This document shows positions 35,497 to 43,498 of a stretch of DNA of 64,000 nucleotides, piece after piece (the first letter of the stretch is position 1; each line of letters opens with the position of its first letter). The translations under genes were made by a program, and so were the position numbers. The stretch spans positions 692,791 to 756,790 of the forward strand of contig NZ_PDHM01000012.1 in the NCBI RefSeq assembly GCF_002573715.1, in the 5' to 3' direction. Below the pieces are notes generated by a model. It ran no database searches. It was not told the DNA's origin and worked only from the letters and a program-made list of their open reading frames with translations. This DNA is from Paenibacillus sp. EZ-K15. GTDB lineage: Bacteria > Bacillota > Bacilli > Paenibacillales > Paenibacillaceae.

Positions 35497-35916
35497 ATGA
35501 ATATTTCATTTATCGCTCATGACCGTAAAAAAGAGGAAATGGTCAACTTCGTTATTGCTTATGAAAATGTATTCGAAGATCATAATCTTTACTCGACGGG
35601 AACGACGGGGACCCGTATTATGGAGCAAACCAAACTCAGCATTCACCGTTTCGCTTCGGGACCGCTTGGTGGCGACCAGCAAATTGGCGCGCTTGTTGCG
35701 GACAATGAGATGGATCTCATCATTTTTTTACGGGATCCTTTGATGGCACAGCCTCATGAACCGGACATTAATGCACTCCTTCGTCTGTGCGACGTGCAGG
35801 GAATTCCGCTTGCTACCAATGTGGCAACGGCCGAGATTCTTGTTAAAGCGCTGGACCGTGGCGATTTTGCATGGCGGGAACTCGTTCATAAATACAAACC
35901 GGGTGTGGATAGCTAA
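35497..35916 (+). CDS. mgsA: Methylglyoxal synthase
   Basis: Converts dihydroxyacetone phosphate to methylglyoxal. 139 residues: [15 protein letters not shown] (start), [13 protein letters not shown] with phosphate-binding residues (about 34-46), [11 protein letters not shown] (about 56) and IFLRDPL. Stop overlaps the bshB1 start (TAATG), so it is co-translated with bacillithiol synthesis, which detoxifies methylglyoxal: a coherent unit. Confidence 0.96.
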   Translation: MNISFIAHDRKKEEMVNFVIAYENVFEDHNLYSTGTTGTRIMEQTKLSIHRFASGPLGGDQQIGALVADNEMDLIIFLRDPLMAQPHEPDINALLRLCDVQGIPLATNVATAEILVKALDRGDFAWRELVHKYKPGVDS

Positions 35917-36623
35917 TGAACAGCCAACTGGACATCTTAATTTTCGGAGCACACGCTGACGATGCCGAGATCGGAATGGCAGGAACGATTGCGAAGCATA
36001 CGGCGGCTGGACTGTCGGTCGGGATCTGCGATCTGACGCAGGCTGAGATGTCGTCTAACGGCACCGTCGACATGCGCAAGCAGGAGGCGGAGCAAGCAGC
36101 CCGGATTTTGGATCTTACGGTCCGGACGAATTTGGGACTGCCGGACCGCGGTTTATTTGTGACGCCGGAGCATATTGAACGGGTCACGGCCGAGATTCGC
36201 AAGTTTTCTCCCTCGATTGTGTTTGCTCCCTACTGGGAGGATCGCCATCCGGACCATGTGGCTTGCAGCCGTTTAGTTGAGGAAGCGGTATTTAATGCCA
36301 AGCTTCGTCGTTACATGCCTGAGCAGCCACCGGTTAAGGTGGACGAGCTTTATTTTTATTTCATTAATGATATCGGAAGAACGGACCTGGTCGTTGACGT
36401 TACGGATCATTATGCCGTTAAGGAGCAGGCCCTGTCTTGTTACCGTTCCCAGTTCCAGAAGGCTGAAGAAAATGCAGTCTCTACCCCGTTGACTGAGGGG
36501 TACATCGAGCGTGTGCGGGCCAGGGATTCACTGCTTGGAGCGCGCAGGCTTATTCCATATGCAGAAGGTTTCGCTTGTAAAAGTCCGTATGTTGTTCATC
36601 TATTCGGCTCCAAGCAGGCATAA
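35916..36623 (+). CDS. bshB1: Bacillithiol biosynthesis deacetylase BshB1
   Basis: Zinc-dependent N-acetylglucosaminyl-malate deacetylase, second step of bacillithiol synthesis. 235 residues of the PIG-L/LmbE family: GAHADDAEIG zinc motif (about 8-17; family AHPDD with Ala for Pro), DRHPDHVACSRL (about 109). Gene order dapB-mgsA-bshB1-bshA is as in Bacillus. Confidence 0.95.
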   Translation: MNSQLDILIFGAHADDAEIGMAGTIAKHTAAGLSVGICDLTQAEMSSNGTVDMRKQEAEQAARILDLTVRTNLGLPDRGLFVTPEHIERVTAEIRKFSPSIVFAPYWEDRHPDHVACSRLVEEAVFNAKLRRYMPEQPPVKVDELYFYFINDIGRTDLVVDVTDHYAVKEQALSCYRSQFQKAEENAVSTPLTEGYIERVRARDSLLGARRLIPYAEGFACKSPYVVHLFGSKQA

Positions 36624-36654
36624 TATATAGAGGCGTACGTAAAGGAGGCCTGAC

Positions 36655-37818
36655 ATGAATCAACAACCATTAAAAATCGGCATTACCTGTTACCCTTCAT
36701 TGGGCGGGTCGGGCGTGGTGGCGACAGAGCTGGGGAAACTCCTGGCCGAGCAAGGACACCAGGTTCATTTTATTGCTCACAGCATTCCGTTCCGGTTAGG
36801 GACTTTCCATAAAAATATTTTTTATCATGAAGTTGAAGTGAACGACTACTATGTGTTTCGATACCCGCCATATGATTTGTCGCTAGCGACAAAGATGGCT
36901 CAGGTAGCCAAAATGCAGCAGCTTGATGTGCTGCATGTGCACTATGCGGTACCACATGCCGTGTGTGCCTTCCTAGCGAAGCAGATGGTCGGAGATCAGC
37001 TGAAGGTCGTTACGACGCTGCATGGAACCGATATTACGGTTCTGGCGCAGGATGAATCGCTGAAGGACTTGATTCGACTCGCTATTAATGAAAGTGATGC
37101 GGTTACGGCTGTTTCTCAGGATCTCATCCGAGAAACGCGGGAGCTGCTGGATATAAGCCGGGATATTGACCTTACCTACAATTTCGTGGATCCGCGGGTG
37201 TATTATCCACGGGATTCGGAATCGCTGCGTAAAGATTATGCAGATCCGAATGAGAAGATCTTGATGCATATTTCCAACTTCCGTCCGGTAAAACGGGTAG
37301 CTGACGTGTTGGAAATATTCGCCCAGGTGCAGGAACAGGTGCCGGCGAAACTGCTGCTTGTCGGGGAAGGGCCCGAGCTTCCGAAAATCCAGTGCCGGAT
37401 CAATGAGCTGGGACTCGCTAGCAAGGTACATTTTCTAGGCAAGCAAGATGAAATTGCGCACGTGATATCGATGGCGGATGTGCTGCTGCTTCCTTCGGAG
37501 AAAGAAAGCTTTGGCCTGGTTGCTCTGGAAGCGATGGCCTGCGGAGTGCCTACCGTCGGCTCTACGGCGGGCGGGATTCCCGAGTTGATAACACATGGCG
37601 AAACCGGATATTTGGCTCCTATCGGAGACACCTATTCGATGGCTCAACATGTGCTTGAAATTTTAAAGGATGAAGCGCTTAGTGAGCGGCTGCGCAAGGC
37701 TTGTTTGCATCGTTCCAAGACGATGTTCTGCAATGAATTAATACGGGGCAAGTACGAAGAAATCTATTACCGAGTATTGGGACGGGAGGTTAGCGAGCTG
37801 AAGCCGGTATGCGGTTAA
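36655..37818 (+). CDS. bshA: Bacillithiol synthase glycosyltransferase BshA
   Basis: Transfers GlcNAc from UDP-GlcNAc to L-malate. 387 residues, GT-B fold (GT4): CYPSLGGSGVVATELGKLL (about 9-27) in the N-domain, LLLVGEGPELPKIQ and PSEKESFGLVALEAMACG (nucleotide-sugar EX7E motif) in the C-domain. AAAGGAGG precedes the ATG. Confidence 0.96.
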   Translation: MNQQPLKIGITCYPSLGGSGVVATELGKLLAEQGHQVHFIAHSIPFRLGTFHKNIFYHEVEVNDYYVFRYPPYDLSLATKMAQVAKMQQLDVLHVHYAVPHAVCAFLAKQMVGDQLKVVTTLHGTDITVLAQDESLKDLIRLAINESDAVTAVSQDLIRETRELLDISRDIDLTYNFVDPRVYYPRDSESLRKDYADPNEKILMHISNFRPVKRVADVLEIFAQVQEQVPAKLLLVGEGPELPKIQCRINELGLASKVHFLGKQDEIAHVISMADVLLLPSEKESFGLVALEAMACGVPTVGSTAGGIPELITHGETGYLAPIGDTYSMAQHVLEILKDEALSERLRKACLHRSKTMFCNELIRGKYEEIYYRVLGREVSELKPVCG

Positions 37819-37861
37819 GCTCGACCCTCTCGTTGTTTTTCGGATAAAGGAACGGGAAACT

Positions 37862-39157
37862 ATGGCAGATATGTTTAATTCAATACGATGGCGCAACGCG
37901 GATCCCGATATGGCCGAGCGGAGTGCGGACGTGATCCGGACTCTGCTTCGGCATGGACATGAAGCGTATTGGGTCGGAGGCTGTGTCCGTGATGAATACA
38001 TGGGACGCAGGGTCAGTGATATGGATATTACCACCTCCGCCTTGCCGGAAGTCACCTGTTCCGTCTTTCCCAAGGTCATTCCTACAGGAATCAAGCATGG
38101 GACCGTGACGGTGCTGATGGAAGGTCAGTCTTTCGAAGTGACGACTTATCGGGTGGAGAGCGGTTATGAGGATCACCGTCATCCAACGGAGGTCGCTTTC
38201 GTCAGGGATGTGAAGGAAGATTTGCGACGGCGCGATTTTACGATGAACGCAATGGCTAGGGGGATTGATGGATCCTGGGTGGATCCGTTTGGCGGACGAG
38301 CGGATGTTGACAGGCAGGTAATCCGCTGCGTGGGCGATGCTCGTCTTCGTTTCCGTGAAGACGCCCTGCGCATGGTTCGCTGCATCCGTTTCGCCTCCGT
38401 GTTCGGTTTCTCCATCGCGGTGCATACATGGAGAGGGATTCTCTCGGAGAGAGATACCTTAAGCTGGATTGCGATGGAGCGCATTCGCAGTGAATTTGAA
38501 AAGATATTGACAGGACCGGCCCCCTTACGCGGATTGGAGATGTTTGTCCGCAGCGGCTTGTACACCCGAATGAAAGCGCCGTTTCCGTATACCGGGCATG
38601 ACACGCAGGCGATAGAAGCAATGAATCGGATCGAGCCGGAGCAATCTACGATCCGCTGGACGCTGCTGCTGCTTGCTTGTGGCATTTCAGCCCAAGCAGC
38701 AGAGGGACTGCTACGATCATGGACGTTCTCCAATAAGCAGCGGGAAGCCATCGTTAAGCTGCTGGCGCTTCATGAATCCTATCTGCAAGGTCAGGAAGAA
38801 GATACCAAGAGCGCTAGGCTCCAGTGGATTAAGCTGGTTCTTTTCCACGGAGCCGAGGCAGCTCAAAGCTGGCTGCATTTGCAGACGGCGTTGAACCGAA
38901 CGGGAGCGGCGTCTGCCTCACTTAGCGTAATCGAGCAGCTTGAAGGTTGGCTCCGGGAACTCCGAATTCGGAGTTTGAAGGATTTGGCCATCACCGGAAA
39001 CGAACTGCTTGAAGCGCTGGACAAGCGTGGGGGCCCATGGCTAGGCGAACTTCTCGGGCAATTGCTGGAGAAAGCGGCAGCAGGTTTAATTAACAACGAT
39101 AAGGAATCGTTGATTGAAGAAGCAAAGCGGGTGGTAATTCATAATGAAGGATTATGA
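37862..39157 (+). CDS. cca: CCA-adding tRNA nucleotidyltransferase
   Basis: Adds or repairs the 3' CCA of tRNAs. 431 residues: YWVGGCVRDEYMGRRVSDMD with the catalytic DxD (about 37-58), RRDFTMNAMARG (about 123) and EDALRMVRCIRFASVFGF motif (about 167). The 3' end overlaps birA by 14 bases. Confidence 0.95.
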   Translation: MADMFNSIRWRNADPDMAERSADVIRTLLRHGHEAYWVGGCVRDEYMGRRVSDMDITTSALPEVTCSVFPKVIPTGIKHGTVTVLMEGQSFEVTTYRVESGYEDHRHPTEVAFVRDVKEDLRRRDFTMNAMARGIDGSWVDPFGGRADVDRQVIRCVGDARLRFREDALRMVRCIRFASVFGFSIAVHTWRGILSERDTLSWIAMERIRSEFEKILTGPAPLRGLEMFVRSGLYTRMKAPFPYTGHDTQAIEAMNRIEPEQSTIRWTLLLLACGISAQAAEGLLRSWTFSNKQREAIVKLLALHESYLQGQEEDTKSARLQWIKLVLFHGAEAAQSWLHLQTALNRTGAASASLSVIEQLEGWLRELRIRSLKDLAITGNELLEALDKRGGPWLGELLGQLLEKAAAGLINNDKESLIEEAKRVVIHNEGL

Positions 39158-40124
39158 TCAAGACAATGCACTTCTGAAAATGTTCCAGGAGCATTCCGGC
39201 CAGTTTTTGTCCGGAGAAGAGATCAGCCGTAAATTGTCCATCAGCCGGACGGCCGTATGGAAGCAGATCAATAAGCTTCGTCATTTGGGTTATGATTTCG
39301 AGGCCGTTCCGCGGCTTGGCTACCGCATGATGGATGAGCCGGACAAACTGAGCGTGGAACAACTGACAGCGGGGATGACTAGTCAAACCTTCGGGAAACC
39401 GCTGAAGTTGCTTGACAAAACGACGTCAACGCAGGAAGATGCCCGGCAATTGGCGGAAGAAGGGGCAACCGAAGGCACGCTTGTGATCTCGGAAGAGCAG
39501 ACGGGCGGCCGCGGGAGAATGGGAAGGAAATTCCACTCTCCGAGAGGCAAAGGCATATGGATGAGCCTGGTGCTCAGACCGAAGCAACCGCTGCATTTAA
39601 CCCAGCAGCTCACCTTGTTGACAGGCGTAGCGGTATGCCGTGCGATCACGAAGTGCGCCGGTGTCCAGACCGATATCAAATGGCCAAACGACATTCTGTT
39701 TCAAGGCAAAAAGGTGTGCGGCATTCTGCTGGAGTCTGCAACAGAAGACGAAAGGGTGCGCTACTGCATTGCCGGTATCGGCATCAGCGCCAATCTGAAA
39801 GAATCGGATTTTCCGGAGGAGCTGCGCAGCGTTGCGACTTCGATTCGCATGGCTGGCGGAGCAACCGTCAACCGGACAGAGCTGATCCAGTCCATCATGG
39901 CGGAGATGGAGGTTTTATATGAACTGTACAACGAGCAGGGCTTCGAACCTATAGCCTCTCTCTGGGAAGCTTTATCCGGCACGGTGGGCAGGGAAGTTCA
40001 AGTGCAGACGGCCCGTGACCGTTTTAGCGGGATTGCCACAGGACTCAACCGAGATGGTGCCCTGCTGGTTCGCAATCAAGATGACGAGCTGATCCCCGTG
40101 TATTCCGGTGAAATTCTTTTTTAA
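39144..40124 (+). CDS. birA: Biotin-protein ligase / biotin repressor
   Basis: Bifunctional BirA: N-terminal winged helix (about 1-60; FLSGEEISRKLSISRTAVWK) binds operator DNA, the central domain makes biotinyl-AMP and biotinylates carboxylases: GRGRMGRKFHSP (about 117-128), KWPNDILFQGKKVCGILLE (about 175-193), C-terminal SH3-like domain. 326 residues. Starts inside cca. Biotin operon genes are not in this window. Confidence 0.95.
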   Translation: MKDYDQDNALLKMFQEHSGQFLSGEEISRKLSISRTAVWKQINKLRHLGYDFEAVPRLGYRMMDEPDKLSVEQLTAGMTSQTFGKPLKLLDKTTSTQEDARQLAEEGATEGTLVISEEQTGGRGRMGRKFHSPRGKGIWMSLVLRPKQPLHLTQQLTLLTGVAVCRAITKCAGVQTDIKWPNDILFQGKKVCGILLESATEDERVRYCIAGIGISANLKESDFPEELRSVATSIRMAGGATVNRTELIQSIMAEMEVLYELYNEQGFEPIASLWEALSGTVGREVQVQTARDRFSGIATGLNRDGALLVRNQDDELIPVYSGEILF

Positions 40125-40144
40125 TACCAGGTAAATGAAACATG

Positions 40145-40173
40145 GTGAAATCGTAGTTGGATTTTGTTATACT
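40145..40173 (+). promoter_or_regulatory. Promoter of the panBCD leader
   Basis: GTGAAA (40145-40150), 17-base spacer, extended -10 TGTTATACT (40165-40173). Confidence 0.5.
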
Positions 40174-40179
40174 ATGACC

Positions 40180-40385
40180 AAGAGGCGGTATCGCCATGAG
40201 CGAATTGCACTCTACAGCAAGTGGTATTGAACAGCATTATTTTTTTAGAACACCTTCATAACTGTTATGCCGGTTACGTTGGATTCTGCTCTGAGCCGAA
40301 AGGACCGAGACAGAAGGGACGATCGCGAGTGACTCTTTTTTGCCTTTCGGACTTTTTAGCAAGTATGTGCTAAAAGGTTTTTTTT
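40180..40385 (+). promoter_or_regulatory. Long structured leader of panBCD with terminator
   Basis: A 245-base leader separates the promoter from panB. It contains CCGAAAGG (40296-40303) that can pair with CCTTTCGG (40343-40350), enclosing a purine-rich internal part, followed at once by a terminator: CTTTTTAGCA (40352-40361) with TGCTAAAAGG (40368-40377) and eight Ts. A terminator placed 40 bases before panB, after conserved-looking structure, suggests attenuation. The published pan RNA motif occurs upstream of pantothenate genes; I cannot confirm its presence without a covariance search. Confidence 0.6.
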
Positions 40386-40425
40386 ATTGTGTCTAACTTA
40401 TTTACACAAAGGAGGCTGTGTCACA

Positions 40426-41313
40426 ATGGCAGGCAAACAACCACTGAACATCGTGAAGATGAAGAACATGAAGAAGAAGGGTGTACCGATCACCATGCTG
40501 ACCGCGTACGATTATCCTTCCGCCAAGCTGGCGGAGGAAGCGGATATTGATATGATATTGGTAGGCGATTCCCTCGGCAATGTCGTGCTCGGCTATAACT
40601 CCACAATTCCGGTAACGCTGGACGACATGGTATACCATACCCGTGCCGTCGCTCGTGGAGCGGAAGAAACTTTTATCGTAGCGGATATGCCGTTTATGAC
40701 CTATCACGGAGATATTGATGAAAGTCTGCGCGGGGTGCGGAGATTGATGCAGGAAGGTCATGCGCATGCCGTGAAAATGGAGGGCGGCGAAGAAATCGCC
40801 GGCACCGTGAAACGGATCGTACAGTCCGGCGTACCGGTACTGGGTCATATCGGGCTGACGCCTCAGTCGGTGAATCAAATTGGAGGCTACCGGATCCAAG
40901 GCAAGGATGCCCAAGACGCGCAGCGGCTCATGAATGATGCAAAGGCACTTGAAGCGGCTGGAGCATTCGCAATTGTATTGGAGCTGGTTACGGAAGAGGC
41001 AGCGGCGGAAATATCCAAAGCGCTGAGCATACCGACGATTGGCATCGGAGCGGGTCGTTACTGCGACGGTCAGGTTCTGGTATTCCACGATTTAATCAAA
41101 TATGCGTCTCCCTATCGGGACAAACGCTTCGTGAAAACATATGCTGATGTGGGCTCCGTCATCCGTGAAGGCATTACGCAGTATGTGAAGGAAGTGAAGG
41201 ACCGCTCATTCCCGGCAGAGGAGCATGTCTTCAAGGCGGAGAATCATGCAGGTTCAGAAACGACAACAACATTATATGGAAGCAAAAAGGAAAAGGTGGG
41301 CACGACATCATGA
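40426..41313 (+). CDS. panB: 3-methyl-2-oxobutanoate hydroxymethyltransferase
   Basis: First step of pantothenate synthesis, producing ketopantoate with methylene-THF. 295 residues, TIM barrel: MLTAYDYPSAKLAEEADID (about 25-43), VGDSLGNVVLGY with the metal-binding Asp, KMEGGEE and GHIGLTPQS. AAAGGAGG sets ATG 40426; the frame is open to 40387 without a site. Four-base overlap with panC. Confidence 0.97.
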   Translation: MAGKQPLNIVKMKNMKKKGVPITMLTAYDYPSAKLAEEADIDMILVGDSLGNVVLGYNSTIPVTLDDMVYHTRAVARGAEETFIVADMPFMTYHGDIDESLRGVRRLMQEGHAHAVKMEGGEEIAGTVKRIVQSGVPVLGHIGLTPQSVNQIGGYRIQGKDAQDAQRLMNDAKALEAAGAFAIVLELVTEEAAAEISKALSIPTIGIGAGRYCDGQVLVFHDLIKYASPYRDKRFVKTYADVGSVIREGITQYVKEVKDRSFPAEEHVFKAENHAGSETTTTLYGSKKEKVGTTS

Positions 41314-42200
41314 AAGTGATTCGCACCATTGCGGAATTAAGATCAGAACTTAAGGACCGCCGGGAATCCGGCAGTGGTACGGTAGGACTTGTGCCTACGA
41401 TGGGTTATTTGCATGAAGGACACGCCAGCCTGATGCGTAAGGCGCGAGAAATGGCAGGTACGGTGGTTGTCAGTATCTTTGTCAATCCGATTCAATTCGG
41501 ACCGGGTGAGGATTATGAGACCTATCCCCGGGATGAGGCACGCGATCTGGCGTTGGCGGAATCCGAAGGGGTGAACGTGGTTTTTATTCCCACGGTTCAG
41601 GAAATGTATCCCCAGCCGACCAAAACCAAAATCGCTGTATCGGAAATTACGTCTTTGTTGTGCGGGGCCTCCCGTCCCGGGCATTTTGACGGTGTTACCA
41701 CGGTTGTTAATAAATTGTTTAATATCGTAAAACCTGACTATGCTTTCTTCGGAATGAAGGATGCCCAGCAGGTAGCCGTCATTGAGCAAATGGTTCAAGA
41801 TTTGAACATGGACGTAACCATCGTGCCTTGTCCGATCATCCGCGAATCTGACGGCCTTGCTCTAAGCTCACGCAACGTGTATTTGAAGCCGGAAGAGCGG
41901 GAACAGGCACTTGTGCTGTCGGGCTCTCTGCGGACCGCTCAGGAGATGATCCAGCAGGGACAAGCGACGACGGCAGGAGAGATCCGTGCTCATCTTCGGG
42001 ATTTTATATCCCAGTCCCCGCTCGCTGATATTGATTATGCAGAATTGCTCACTTTCCCGGAACTTGTTCCCGTGGAAGATTCATATCGCATTGCGGATGA
42101 AGGCAGAACCGTCATTATGGCGCTGGCCGTACGATTTGGCCGCACCCGTCTCATTGACAATGCGTTACTTCAACCAAAAGTAGGGGGATCCCATGTTTAG
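41310..42200 (+). CDS. panC: Pantothenate synthetase
   Basis: Joins pantoate and beta-alanine using ATP. 296 residues: [19 protein letters not shown] with the HxGH nucleotide motif (about 28-46), [16 protein letters not shown] (about 147) and SSRNVYL (KMSKS-like region). Overlaps panB and panD. Confidence 0.97.
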   Translation: MKVIRTIAELRSELKDRRESGSGTVGLVPTMGYLHEGHASLMRKAREMAGTVVVSIFVNPIQFGPGEDYETYPRDEARDLALAESEGVNVVFIPTVQEMYPQPTKTKIAVSEITSLLCGASRPGHFDGVTTVVNKLFNIVKPDYAFFGMKDAQQVAVIEQMVQDLNMDVTIVPCPIIRESDGLALSSRNVYLKPEEREQALVLSGSLRTAQEMIQQGQATTAGEIRAHLRDFISQSPLADIDYAELLTFPELVPVEDSYRIADEGRTVIMALAVRFGRTRLIDNALLQPKVGGSHV

Positions 42201-42576
42201 AACAATGATGAAATCCAAAATCCACCGCGCAACGGTGACGGAAGCCAATCTGAACTATGTGGGCAGCATTACCATTGATGAGGATCTAATGGAGGCTGCA
42301 GACCTTTTGGAGAATGAAAAAGTTCAAATCGTGAACAATAACAATGGCGCCCGACTGGAAACGTACGTGATCAAAGGCGAACGCGGCAGTGGCGTGATTT
42401 GTCTGAACGGTGCAGCTGCAAGGCTTGTACAGCCTGGCGACAACGTCATTATCATTTCTTATGCCATGATGTCTAAAGAGGAATACGACAATCACACCCC
42501 AACGGTTGTGATCGTTGACGAAATGAATAAGCCGGTTAACACGGAATACCGTGAGGTTCACGCCGCGGTTCTCTAA
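42193..42576 (+). CDS. panD: Aspartate 1-decarboxylase proenzyme
   Basis: Makes beta-alanine for PanC. 127 residues; the autocatalytic Gly-Ser cleavage site that creates the pyruvoyl group is in [10 protein letters not shown] (about 21-30), and [17 protein letters not shown] follows. GTAGGGGGATCCC precedes the ATG, eight bases of overlap with panC. Confidence 0.96.
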   Translation: MFRTMMKSKIHRATVTEANLNYVGSITIDEDLMEAADLLENEKVQIVNNNNGARLETYVIKGERGSGVICLNGAAARLVQPGDNVIIISYAMMSKEEYDNHTPTVVIVDEMNKPVNTEYREVHAAVL

Positions 42577-42639
42577 TTGGTCTCCTAAGAGCCAAAATGT
42601 GTCGGGACCTTAAAGGGATGAAAAGACCGACTTCTACAG

Positions 42640-42675
42640 AAAATGAGTTCAGGTCGACGCACTGATCTCATTTTT
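42640..42675 (+). terminator. Terminator after panD
   Basis: AAATGAG..CAG pairs with CTG..CTCATTT, then TT; somewhat imperfect inside (two unpaired positions). Confidence 0.6.
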
Positions 42676-42697
42676 CCGCTAAGGGTGGGATGCAGCT

Positions 42698-43327
42698 ATG
42701 TTTCAACATGTATTCGCTGAAATGAACAACATGTTAGATGAAATTGTGAAGCATTACCCTTCTGCTCAAGGTCCCCAAAAACAGGCGCTGGTACAAAACT
42801 GGAACATGCTCAAAAGCATGAGCGAGGGCATTATCGAGGAATGGCTCCATTTTGAAGAGAAGATGGCTATCTTCCGCGAGAGTGCCGCCTCACCTCCTGT
42901 TTTTCCACCGACCGAAGCGCCTGAACTGCAGCTTGATGCATTCATTCGCGGCCAAGGTTATTACAAGTTGTTGATGTTCCAGCCGGCTATACAGCAATTT
43001 GAGGTGGCCGCCACAGTATTTCCGGATAGCCTTCTGATCAAGCTGTATATTGCGATGTCCCATCTTTATTTGGGGCAAACCATACCAGCGTCCGATGTAT
43101 TGGTGTCCATCCTGCCCCTGGCAGACAACAAGAAGATGCGAGCGATGATTTACAACGCGCTTGGATGCATCGAGGTGTTGAATGGACAACAAGGGAAAGC
43201 CGAGGAGCATTTTGCACTGGCGATTCACAGCGACCCGACGCTTCCCGACCCCATTATCAATTTGGAGGTCTGCAAGCAGAATCGCGGTGAGCTCCAATAC
43301 GGCAGCCAATTAATCTCTTTGCTGTAG
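42698..43327 (+). CDS. TPR-like protein of unknown function
   Basis: 209 residues. N-terminal helical part (MFQHVFAEMNNMLDEIVKHYP) and C-terminal half with two or three TPR-like helices pairs (GQGYYKLLMFQPAIQQFEVA; IKLYIAMSHLYLGQ; IYNALGCIEVLNGQQGKAEEHF). No enzyme motif. Lies between panD and dinG, where B. subtilis has none. Confidence 0.75.
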   Translation: MFQHVFAEMNNMLDEIVKHYPSAQGPQKQALVQNWNMLKSMSEGIIEEWLHFEEKMAIFRESAASPPVFPPTEAPELQLDAFIRGQGYYKLLMFQPAIQQFEVAATVFPDSLLIKLYIAMSHLYLGQTIPASDVLVSILPLADNKKMRAMIYNALGCIEVLNGQQGKAEEHFALAIHSDPTLPDPIINLEVCKQNRGELQYGSQLISLL

Positions 43328-43340
43328 AAATCAAGCCATT

Positions 43341-43391
43341 ACAAGAAGCGATGCCAGAGCTCATTCCTGAGTCCTTGGTATCGCTTCTTGT
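43341..43391 (+). repeat. Long perfect hairpin between TPR gene and dinG
   Basis: Arms 43341-43356 and 43376-43391 pair over 16 positions (one G-U) with a 19-base loop that itself can pair CTCA/TGAG. No T-run follows, so it is not a typical terminator although it sits 13 bases after a stop codon. Confidence 0.7.
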
Positions 43392-43498
43392 CGTATGGAG
43401 CGATGGAGGAGTAACAGGGGATTTTTTACCCGGAATGTTCAAAACCCGCAACTTCTGGTATGCTGTTAATTAGTCTGGAGGAAAGGGATTTTATCGAA

